From Gammaproteobacteria bacterium (lineage in GTDB: Bacteria > Pseudomonadota > Gammaproteobacteria > Steroidobacterales > Woeseiaceae), in assembly GCA_030641695.1 (NCBI GenBank), contig DAOWGY010000159.1:1-5550 (forward strand): a stretch of DNA of 5,550 nt, given 5' to 3'. A program made the position numbers and the translations under genes. Shown one piece after another: positions 1 through 5,519 of this stretch; the stretch's first letter is position 1; each line of letters begins with the position of its first letter. The notes below the pieces were generated by a model. That model did not search any database, had not been told where the DNA came from, and worked only from the letters and a program-made list of their open reading frames with translations.

Positions 1-1416
1 ATTTTTTTCGCTTCTTCGCGTTTCCGCGTTGCGGGCTGGCTCGCGTTGTGTAGCCACTGGCGCCTGGCGCACGCTGCGGTTATCGGAACGGCGCTCGTTG
101 CCACGACTGTCGCTGCGGCGAGTGTCGTATCCGCGAGTGTCGTGACGCTGCGTCTGCGGTGGCCGGGACTCACGTGCTTGTACGACGGTTTGCCGCTGAG
201 ACCGGTCTGTGCGCGAATTGCGAGACGTATGCGACTGTTGCGATGTGCGCCTGGGCGTCGTCGAGACGGTCGTTTGCTGCGACGATCGCCGTGTGGTCCG
301 TGTGTTGTATGAACCAGTCGTATGAGTCTGTCGGCGCGTTGTCGACGTTCTTTCCGTGTTACGGGCCGGCTGAACCCGTGCGGTCGCGGACCGCGACTGC
401 CGGTCCGAATAGGTCCGTTGGCGCGTGCTGTTATTTGCGTAGTAGTTGCTGCGCGTAATGCGCTGATTGCTCAGTCGCCGTCTTGTCTCGTAACGCGGAC
501 GCCAGTAGTCGCCGTGACTGTAGCGATGCCTCGAGACAGAGTAGTTGTTGCTCGAATAGTAATTGTTGTGAATATGGATCGACGGGCGCCGGTACCACAA
601 GCCGTTCCAGTAATGGTGTCCGTAGTACGGGTGGCCGTGGTAGCTGTGGTGCATGACGTGAACACTGTCCGTCAGCCAACCCACGGTGAAAGCCGTTGTA
701 ACGCCCCAGAAAAAACCACGGTTGAAGGCGTAGGTGTCCGGATACGGATAGTAATAAACTGGATATGCCTGCGGGTAGTAATAATAAACCGGGCGCGTCT
801 GATAGACGACGACGTTCTCGGGCTCGTAATAGGGCACGTATATTACGTCTTCCTGGACAGGCGTAATTTCGATCGTGCCTTCATTGTGAGTGATCGTCTG
901 GTGTGAGTCGCTCTGCAAATTGCCGGCGGTATAGGCTCGATCACGAAAACCCTCGACCGCCGTGACGACGTCTGCCTGCTGAGCGACAACAGCCTCTCCA
1001 AGGCGCCAGGTCCAGTCGAGGTCCTCGTTCAGGAGTTCCACGACTTCAGGGTAATTGAGAATTGCGATGATCGAGTCATCCCAGTCTTCCGACGGTGTGA
1101 GCGAGGGGTCCTGCTCGAGGTCCTCGAGGAATCGCTGCGCCTGCACGAGTTGCAACGGGTAGGTCGATGCCGGCAAAACAACGGCAAGCAGGTCATCGGG
1201 ATACAGTGCGATCGGTCCGACGAGATCCTGTAGCTCGATTGTAGTCAGCAGCGGAATATCCTGGTTTCCCGCTGGCGCTTCCGTATCGACGGGATCGTAA
1301 CTTGCGACGGGATCTCCGTTCGCATCGACAGGAACCTGCGCGTTAGCTGGCGCCGCGACGCTCAGGGCAAACAGCGAAAACAGGCTGATTGTGACGGTGT
1401 ATCGTAAGGCGTTCAT
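1..1416 (-). CDS. Secreted DUF3300 domain-containing protein, 3' end cut by window edge
   Basis: The frame is open from an ATG at 1416 to the left edge: 472 codons, no stop, so the C-terminus is missing. Residues 1-26 form a Sec signal peptide (MNALRYTV, a hydrophobic Leu/Phe/Ala core, then APANA before Gln27). Residues about 60-80 (QDLVGPIALYPDDLLA) and the following TYPLQ and NYPEVVELLN stretches match the DUF3300 family as I know it. After residue 185 come ITPVQEDVIYVPYYEP, a Tyr/Pro-rich part, an aromatic FFWG segment and a His-rich patch (253-268). From about residue 300 to the edge the chain is low-complexity, rich in Arg, Ser, Thr and Gln. GGGAGG lies 4 nt before the ATG. The molecular function of DUF3300 proteins is not established; a periplasmic or cell-surface location is inferred. 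The family call is firm, the role unknown. Confidence 0.88.
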   Translation of the reverse strand, partial: MNALRYTVTISLFSLFALSVAAPANAQVPVDANGDPVASYDPVDTEAPAGNQDIPLLTTIELQDLVGPIALYPDDLLAVVLPASTYPLQLVQAQRFLEDLEQDPSLTPSEDWDDSIIAILNYPEVVELLNEDLDWTWRLGEAVVAQQADVVTAVEGFRDRAYTAGNLQSDSHQTITHNEGTIEITPVQEDVIYVPYYEPENVVVYQTRPVYYYYPQAYPVYYYPYPDTYAFNRGFFWGVTTAFTVGWLTDSVHVMHHSYHGHPYYGHHYWNGLWYRRPSIHIHNNYYSSNNYSVSRHRYSHGDYWRPRYETRRRLSNQRITRSNYYANNSTRQRTYSDRQSRSATARVQPARNTERTSTTRRQTHTTGSYNTRTTRRSSQQTTVSTTPRRTSQQSHTSRNSRTDRSQRQTVVQARESRPPQTQRHDTRGYDTRRSDSRGNERRSDNRSVRQAPVATQREPARNAETRRSEKN

Positions 1417-1431
1417 ACGGCCTCCCGGTCC

Positions 1432-1462
1432 TGCAAATGTGGACGAGTTTGTCCACGTTGCA
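1432..1462 (-). promoter_or_regulatory. Inverted repeat in the DUF3300 gene leader
   Basis: Perfect 6-bp arms GTGGAC (1439-1444) and GTCCAC (1451-1456) flank a 6-nt loop. Past a small 1x2 internal loop the pairing resumes with TGCAA/TTGCA arms (1432-1436 and 1458-1462). It ends 5 nt before the GGGAGG ribosome site, so it could be a DNA operator or an mRNA hairpin affecting translation. No U-tract follows it on the minus strand, so a terminator for the upstream gene is less likely. Confidence 0.5.
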
Positions 1463-1466
1463 GACG

Positions 1467-1500
1467 AGAGTAGCCGTACCTAGCTTAACCGGCGCTTAAC
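1467..1500 (-). promoter_or_regulatory. Putative promoter with 11-bp-period direct repeat
   Basis: On the minus strand the 7-mer GTTAAGC occurs at 1500-1494 and again at 1489-1483, so the repeats start 11 bp apart. Eleven bases beyond the second copy is TACTCT (1472-1467), a weak -10 match (3 of 6), and there is no good -35. OmpR/PhoB-type response regulators typically bind such direct repeats in place of a -35 element. The repeat is seen; the regulator is inferred. Confidence 0.35.
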
Positions 1501-1513
1501 GTGCCGCCTTATG

Positions 1514-1975
1514 TTACTTGTCGTCGCCGCCGTGCCAGGAGAGAAATTTCCAGCCGTCCTCGGTGCGCACAAGAACGTCACTGAAGCGGCCATTGTTCAC
1601 CTCGACGTCGTCCTCGCTGTCCTTGAAAGCGCTCGTATAGAGGTAGTGTGCAACGGCCACATCACCGTGCACGATGATCGCGAGAGGATACAACTCGTGG
1701 GCGACCACACTACCCTGAGATGCATTAAAGCGATCCCACATGTGGGTCGAGGACTTGTCGCGCGGTGCCGGAGAGTTTTTCTGCCAGCCTGAAAATTCAT
1801 CGACAAGGAAACGCTCCACCCATTTTTTGTCTCCTTTCTCGACCGCCTCCCATTGCCGCTCGACGACGGACCAGACATCAGCCTGATCATTCGCGACATC
1901 CTGTGCGAACGCGGTACCGGACAGGATCAGGCACAGGCCAATAGAAATGAGCTTTAGGTTTTTAACTGGTTGCAT
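1514..1975 (-). CDS. Secreted SnoaL/DUF4440-like (NTF2-fold) protein
   Basis: The product is 153 aa. Residues 1-24 are a Sec signal peptide (positive N-terminus with two Lys, LISIGLCLILSG core, TAFA before Gln25). The rest has the pattern of small NTF2-fold proteins of the DUF4440/SnoaL type: an N-terminal helix with WSVVERQWEAVEKGD, then LYPLAIIVHGDVAVAHYLYT, and a final strand pair FSDVLVRTEDGWKFLSWHGG. The family includes enzymes and binding proteins, so neither ligand nor reaction can be named. The start at 1975 is preferred over upstream ATGs at 1993 and 2023 because GAGG lies 8 nt before it and the signal peptide then begins properly. It lies 97 bp upstream of the DUF3300 gene on the same strand and diverges from the dehydrogenase gene; both minus-strand products appear to be exported. 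Confidence 0.85.
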   Translation of the reverse strand: MQPVKNLKLISIGLCLILSGTAFAQDVANDQADVWSVVERQWEAVEKGDKKWVERFLVDEFSGWQKNSPAPRDKSSTHMWDRFNASQGSVVAHELYPLAIIVHGDVAVAHYLYTSAFKDSEDDVEVNNGRFSDVLVRTEDGWKFLSWHGGDDK

Positions 1976-1983
1976 CGCTCGAA

Positions 1984-1987
1984 CCTC
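1984..1987 (-). promoter_or_regulatory. Ribosome binding site GAGG fixing the 1975 start
   Basis: GAGG on the minus strand, 8 nt before the ATG at 1975. It lies downstream of the ATGs at 2023 and 1993, so it argues for the shorter protein with a standard signal peptide. Confidence 0.6.
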
Positions 1988-2010
1988 GATCATGCGCCAA
2001 AGGTATCGGG

Positions 2011-2039
2011 AGTGTAGTCGCAATAGTGTAGAGCGACAA
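2011..2039 (-). promoter_or_regulatory. Predicted promoter for the SnoaL-like gene
   Basis: Minus-strand TTGTCG (2039-2034) and TACACT (2016-2011) are 17 bp apart, each matching 4 of 6 bases of the sigma-70 consensus. A second TACACT lies at 2030-2025, part of an AGTGTAG direct repeat (plus strand, 2011-2017 and 2025-2031). The -35 overlaps the likely -35 of the divergent dehydrogenase promoter. Confidence 0.35.
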
Positions 2040-2063
2040 ATTGCCGCCGCCAGCCTTTATACT
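2034..2063 (+). promoter_or_regulatory. Predicted promoter for the dehydrogenase gene
   Basis: TATACT at 2058-2063 is a good -10 (5 of 6). The best -35 is poor: CGACAA at 2034-2039 with an 18-bp spacer. Transcription would begin near 2070, giving a leader of about 24 nt that includes the AAGGAG site. Confidence 0.45.
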
Positions 2064-2080
2064 TTGGTGTTCGCATCGTA

Positions 2081-2086
2081 AAGGAG
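2081..2086 (+). promoter_or_regulatory. Ribosome binding site AAGGAG fixing the 2094 start
   Basis: AAGGAG is 7 nt before the ATG at 2094 but only 1 nt before the in-frame GTG at 2088. The ATG is therefore the start. Confidence 0.85.
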
Positions 2087-2093
2087 CGTGATC

Positions 2094-3119
2094 ATGCGGG
2101 CGATGCTGCTGCGCTCGACAACGAGCCTCGACGTCAACCCGGCGCCGCTGGAACTCGCGCACGTGGACGACCCCGTGCCAGCCGACGACGAGATCCTCAT
2201 TCGGGTCAGTGCCTGCGGGGTCTGTCACACGGAACTCGACGAAATCGAGGGCAGAACACCGCCGCCGGCGCTGCCCATCATTCCCGGCCACGAGGTAATA
2301 GGGCAGGTCGTGGCTGCGGGGGATCTCTGCAGCCGATTCGTGATCGGTGACCGCGTCGGTGTCGGTTGGATCCACTCCTCGGACGGCAGTGATACAGAGA
2401 ATATCAGCGACGCGTTCCGGGCCACGGGACGCGATGCCAACGGCGGCTATGCCGAGTTGATGACGGTTGCCGAAAACTACGCCTGCCCGATCCCTGATGT
2501 ATTCGACGACGTCGAAGCCGCACCGCTAATGTGCGCCGGTGCGGTTGGCTATCGGTCGTTGCGCCTGACGGGCCTCGAGAACGGCCAGGTGCTGGGTCTT
2601 ACCGGGTTCGGTGGCTCGGGACATCTCGTCCTGCAGCTCTGCAAGTACCTCTATCCCGAGAGCCCGGTATTCGTCTTTGCAAGGAGCGATACGGAGCAGC
2701 AGTTTGCCATTGAACTCGGTGCGGACTGGAGTGGTGACACGGAGGATCGTCCTCCGGAGCCTGCGCACGCCATCATCGACACAACGCCGGTCTGGAAGCC
2801 GGTCATAGCGGCCCTGGAACGCCTGCGTCCGGGAGGACGGCTGGTCATCAATGCAATTCGCAAGGAGGACTCGGACCGGCAACTGCTGGCCGGTATTCGC
2901 TATGAGGACCACCTGTGGCTGGAAAAAGAACTCAAGACGGTCGCCAACGTAACCCGCCGGGATATTGCCGAATTCCTGCCCATTGCGGCAGACATCCCAC
3001 TGCACGTCGCAACCGAAACCTATCCGCTCGAGTCCGCCAACCAGGCCTTGCTGGACCTGCGTAATGGCGATATACGTGGAGCAAAAGTCCTGAAAATAGA
3101 TAATAAAAACAGAAGTTAA
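2094..3119 (+). CDS. Zinc-type alcohol dehydrogenase (MDR family) lacking structural-zinc cysteines
   Basis: The 341-aa product has the usual length and layout of the medium-chain dehydrogenase/reductase superfamily: an N-terminal GroES-like catalytic domain, a Rossmann domain from about residue 160, and a return to the catalytic domain. Catalytic zinc ligands are visible at Cys41 (ACGVCHTE), His66-Glu67 (PGHEVIG) and Cys147 (APLMCAGAVGYR). The nucleotide loop is GFGGSG (171-176). The VFVFARSD segment after the second strand has Arg197 rather than an acidic residue, which suggests NADP(H); that is inference. MCAGAVGYRSLRL, VANVTRRD and TYPLESANQALLDLRNGDIRGAKVL resemble the TIGR02822-type subgroup of zinc-binding alcohol dehydrogenases. 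The lobe after GVGWIHSS, where relatives have four cysteines, reads DGSDTENISD with none. The physiological substrate is unknown. It appears to be transcribed alone. Confidence 0.92.
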   Translation: MRAMLLRSTTSLDVNPAPLELAHVDDPVPADDEILIRVSACGVCHTELDEIEGRTPPPALPIIPGHEVIGQVVAAGDLCSRFVIGDRVGVGWIHSSDGSDTENISDAFRATGRDANGGYAELMTVAENYACPIPDVFDDVEAAPLMCAGAVGYRSLRLTGLENGQVLGLTGFGGSGHLVLQLCKYLYPESPVFVFARSDTEQQFAIELGADWSGDTEDRPPEPAHAIIDTTPVWKPVIAALERLRPGGRLVINAIRKEDSDRQLLAGIRYEDHLWLEKELKTVANVTRRDIAEFLPIAADIPLHVATETYPLESANQALLDLRNGDIRGAKVLKIDNKNRS

Positions 3120-3121
3120 TA

Positions 3122-3148
3122 TTGTTTACTTAATGTCTAATCTATAAA
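3122..3148 (+). promoter_or_regulatory. AT-rich promoter region before the DUF885 gene
   Basis: The 70 bp around the dehydrogenase stop are strikingly AT-rich. TTGTTT (3122-3127) and TATAAA (3143-3148) form a -35/-10 pair, though the 15-bp spacer is short. TCTAAT (3136-3141) is an alternative -10. Either gives a leader of about 130-145 nt. I see no terminator hairpin for the dehydrogenase gene here. Confidence 0.4.
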
Positions 3149-3277
3149 AATGCCGATCAGGCGTGGATCAGCTGCGGGATTCACGCGCACGATCGCAGGA
3201 AATTTTCGGGAGCAATTTGCACCCATTCTGGTCACACAGGCATCCAAACAGTAATGTGGCGCGAGTGCGCCGGCTCC

Positions 3278-3281
3278 GGAG
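3278..3281 (+). promoter_or_regulatory. Ribosome binding site GGAG fixing the 3289 start
   Basis: GGAG lies 7 nt before the ATG at 3289. The frame stays open upstream to a GTG at 3163, but that would place 42 Arg-rich residues in front of a clean signal peptide and has no ribosome site. Confidence 0.75.
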
Positions 3282-3288
3282 ATCATTA

Positions 3289-5052
3289 ATGAGAAAATTT
3301 CATACCGCGGCAGTTGCCGCGATTGGCGCTGTCATATTTGCGGGTTCGGTATCTGCGACGGACAGCGACTGGGTCGAAAAAAGCAACGAGCATGCACAAG
3401 TCGTCCTTGAAGTGTTCGCGGAGTTTAATCCCGAAAATGCCGCAAGTTTTGGCGTCAGCGGGGTCGATGAAAACATCATCGATTTTCGTCCAAACGTGTT
3501 CGAACGCAATATCGAAGCGTCGCAAGCCGCACTCGCGGAATTGCAGAAAAGGCGTGATACAGAGACGGATCGCAAAGTGCATCAGGATCTCGGCATCCTG
3601 ATCAAGGCCGTTGAAGACAGTATGCGCAGCGCTCGATTGAATCGTGAGCATATGTTGCCGTACTTCAATCTGAGCCAAACCGTATTCCTCGGCATTCGCG
3701 GTCTCGTCGATCCACAGATTCCCCGCGAGCGATATCCCGCGGCGATCGTACGTATGAAGAAATACGCAGGACTCGTGGGCGCCGAAAAGTCGCTCACGGA
3801 ACTCGCGATGGACAGAACCGCCGAGCGCTTTGACGTCGACGGACTCGTCGGGCCTTACCGCGGTGAGGTCATGCAGGATATGCAGCGTGCTGATTCGATG
3901 ATTGCCGGGATCGAGGAGTTGCTCACCGACACCGACCTCGAGGGCTGGCAGGAAACCTACGCGGTGCTTGCCCGTCAGCTGCGCGAATACAATGACTGGG
4001 TGCGCGCCGAGATTCTGCCGCGCGCGCGCGCGGACTATCGCCTGCCGGCGGTCCTGTACGAAGACGCGCTGCGGGGTTGGGGCGTGGACGCCGCGCCGCT
4101 CGACCTGATCGAGCAGGCGACCAAGGGCTACATGGACATCCGCAACGAGATGGAGGCGCTCGCGCCGCTGATCGCCCGAGAGCAGGGCTATGAGACCAAC
4201 GACTACCGCGAAGTAATCGCATTACTCAAGCGCGACGGGGCGATCGATGGCGACAAACTGCTGGATCATTACCATGCGGTACTGCGTGAGATCGAGGACA
4301 TCATCGTCCGCGAGAACATCATCAGCCTGCCTGAGCGGGACGCCGGTATCCGGATCGCGTCAGAGGCGGAGACCGCCGTGCAGCCGGCGCCGCATCTCGA
4401 TATCCCGCGCCTCATCGGCAACACGGGCGAGTATCCGTTTTTCGTCATTCCGCAATTACAGCAATTTGATGACGGCAGCTGGCAGCAGACCGACGATACC
4501 TATGTTGCGGGCTCCTGGACCCTGACTGCGCACGAGGCGCGTCCGGGGCACGAAATGCAATTCTCCAGCGTCATCGAGTCCGGAGTGTCCGTCGCGCGCG
4601 CCGTGTTCGCGTTGAACAGCGCCAACGTCGAAGGCTGGGGCCTGTATGCCGAGGCGATCGTGCGCCCGTATTTGCCGCTCGAGGCGCAGATGATCAGCCT
4701 GCAGTACCGGTTGATGCGTGCGGGCCGCATGTTCCTCGATCCGATGTTGAATCTCGGCATGATCACGCCTGAAGAAGCGAAGCGACTGATCGTGGAGGAC
4801 ATGGCGGTAGGCGAGTCGTGGGCGCAAAATGAAATTGAACGCTACACCTATCGGATTCCGGGGCAAGCGACGGCCTATTACTACGGTTACAGCAAGATGC
4901 AGGCGCTGCGGGCGCAAACCGAGCTGAAACTGAAGGACAAGTTCGATCAACAGGCTTTCCATGACTTTGTTCTGGCGCAGGGTATGTTGCCACCGGACAT
5001 TCTCAAGGATGCCGTCATGGACGACTTCGTTCCGGCGCAACTGAATCTTTGA
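3289..5052 (+). CDS. Secreted DUF885 family protein, putative zinc metallopeptidase
   Basis: The product is 587 aa, typical for DUF885. Residues 1-23 form a Sec signal peptide (MRKFHTAAVAAIGAVIFAGSVSA, cut before Thr24), so the mature protein is periplasmic or released. The body is mostly helical. The family's metal-site motifs are in order: HEARPGH at 415-421 (His415, Glu416, His421), EGWGLYAE at 448-455 with Glu448 as the likely third ligand, and PGQATAYYYGY near 524-534. This follows the HExxPGH...EGW plan of DUF885, resembling gluzincin peptidases with a longer gap between the histidines. Peptidase or carboxypeptidase activity is therefore likely; the substrate is unknown. GC content differs between the 5' part and the middle of the gene. 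A GC-rich hairpin follows the stop. Confidence 0.92.
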   Translation: MRKFHTAAVAAIGAVIFAGSVSATDSDWVEKSNEHAQVVLEVFAEFNPENAASFGVSGVDENIIDFRPNVFERNIEASQAALAELQKRRDTETDRKVHQDLGILIKAVEDSMRSARLNREHMLPYFNLSQTVFLGIRGLVDPQIPRERYPAAIVRMKKYAGLVGAEKSLTELAMDRTAERFDVDGLVGPYRGEVMQDMQRADSMIAGIEELLTDTDLEGWQETYAVLARQLREYNDWVRAEILPRARADYRLPAVLYEDALRGWGVDAAPLDLIEQATKGYMDIRNEMEALAPLIAREQGYETNDYREVIALLKRDGAIDGDKLLDHYHAVLREIEDIIVRENIISLPERDAGIRIASEAETAVQPAPHLDIPRLIGNTGEYPFFVIPQLQQFDDGSWQQTDDTYVAGSWTLTAHEARPGHEMQFSSVIESGVSVARAVFALNSANVEGWGLYAEAIVRPYLPLEAQMISLQYRLMRAGRMFLDPMLNLGMITPEEAKRLIVEDMAVGESWAQNEIERYTYRIPGQATAYYYGYSKMQALRAQTELKLKDKFDQQAFHDFVLAQGMLPPDILKDAVMDDFVPAQLNL

Positions 5053-5066
5053 CGTGAAGTGACGCA

Positions 5067-5089
5067 GCCGGGCCGTCAGCAGGCCCGGC
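5067..5089 (+). terminator. Hairpin after the DUF885 gene, possible terminator
   Basis: Perfect 8-bp arms GCCGGGCC (5067-5074) and GGCCCGGC (5082-5089) enclose a 7-nt loop, 14 nt after the stop. There is no T-tract after it, so it may be an imperfect intrinsic terminator or an mRNA 3'-end stabiliser. Confidence 0.5.
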
Positions 5090-5105
5090 CTGTCAAGCAA
5101 GGCGC

Positions 5106-5111
5106 TATACT
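5106..5111 (+). promoter_or_regulatory. Possible -10 element for the 8-Cys gene
   Basis: TATACT matches 5 of 6 bases of the -10 consensus and sits 28 bp from the GTG start, but no convincing -35 lies 16-18 bp upstream; that position falls inside the hairpin. A weak or activator-dependent promoter is possible. Confidence 0.3.
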
Positions 5112-5138
5112 TTCCGCTTCGAACGGGAGCGTATTAGC

Positions 5139-5498
5139 GTGAGCCACAACATTGCCTGTTTTCGCTGCGGCGCGGCCCTGGCGTCATTGTTGCTGCCGCT
5201 ATCTCGCCGGGAGGCCTGCCCCGAATGCAGCGCGCATCTGCATGTCTGCCGAATGTGCCGCAATTTCGATGCCACGGTGCCCGCTCAATGCCTTGAAGAG
5301 GATGCCGAGGACGTAAGCGACAAGGAGCGCCAGAATTTCTGTGACTGGTTTGTCCCGAGCGAAGACGCCTTCAATCCGGCAACAAAAGAGAAGGCCGACA
5401 AGGCCAGGCAATCGCTCGAGGTCCTGTTCGGTGAAAGCGAGTTGGTGTCGGATGCGTCTGATACCCCACCCAGCGATGCTGACAAGCTGTTCGATTGA
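5139..5498 (+). CDS. Small 8-cysteine zinc-ribbon-like protein, function unknown
   Basis: The product is 119 aa with no signal peptide or membrane segment, so probably cytoplasmic. Eight cysteines form three CxxC pairs (7/10, 27/30, 37/40) plus Cys51 and Cys68, all in the first 70 residues. The first four look like a zinc ribbon (CFRCG then CPEC); CRMCRNFD with Cys51 and Cys68 could make a second metal site. The tail from about residue 72 is acidic, rich in Asp, Glu, Ser and Lys, and probably flexible. The start is a GTG with GGGAG 9 nt upstream; no in-frame ATG would keep the first CxxC. I recall similar uncharacterised proteins in proteobacteria but no named function. Nucleic-acid or protein binding is possible from the zinc ribbon alone. 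The next gene starts 21 bp after its stop, suggesting an operon. Confidence 0.82.
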   Translation: MSHNIACFRCGAALASLLLPLSRREACPECSAHLHVCRMCRNFDATVPAQCLEEDAEDVSDKERQNFCDWFVPSEDAFNPATKEKADKARQSLEVLFGESELVSDASDTPPSDADKLFD

Positions 5499-5519
5499 AG
5501 TCCTGTCGACAGGCGACGC

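Noticed and set aside
46..906. Several plus- and minus-strand ORFs of 64-194 codons in the left region
   Set aside because: They overlap the DUF3300 gene in other frames; the DUF3300 frame has a signal peptide, a ribosome site and family-like motifs, and the others are low-complexity Arg/Val/Cys-rich.
1976..2023. Longer N-terminus for the SnoaL-like protein (start at 2023 or 1993)
   Set aside because: It would add 6-16 polar and Arg-containing residues before a clean signal peptide, and the ribosome site lies just before 1975.
2088..2093. GTG start at 2088 for the dehydrogenase
   Set aside because: It is only 1 nt from AAGGAG; the ATG at 2094 has the proper 7-nt spacing and begins the family-typical MRAM.
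2526..3005. 159-codon minus-strand ORF opposite the dehydrogenase
   Set aside because: It lies fully within the dehydrogenase coding sequence, whose frame carries the NADP-binding and zinc motifs.
3150..3254. Small ORF MPIRRGSAAGFTRT... of 34 codons
   Set aside because: No Shine-Dalgarno upstream (the sequence there is the AT-rich promoter) and no recognisable features.
3163..3288. 42-residue N-terminal extension of the DUF885 protein
   Set aside because: No ribosome site, Arg-rich sequence unlike a signal peptide, and the ATG at 3289 has both GGAG and a complete signal peptide.
4019..4032. (CG)7 run as a possible Z-DNA or regulatory element
   Set aside because: It is explained by the codons for PRARAD in a GC-rich gene; nothing nearby suggests a regulatory role.
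4456..5100. 214-codon minus-strand ORF opposite the DUF885 gene
   Set aside because: It is antisense to the conserved EGWGLYAE and PGQA motifs, has no ribosome site of note and a His/Arg-rich shadow composition.
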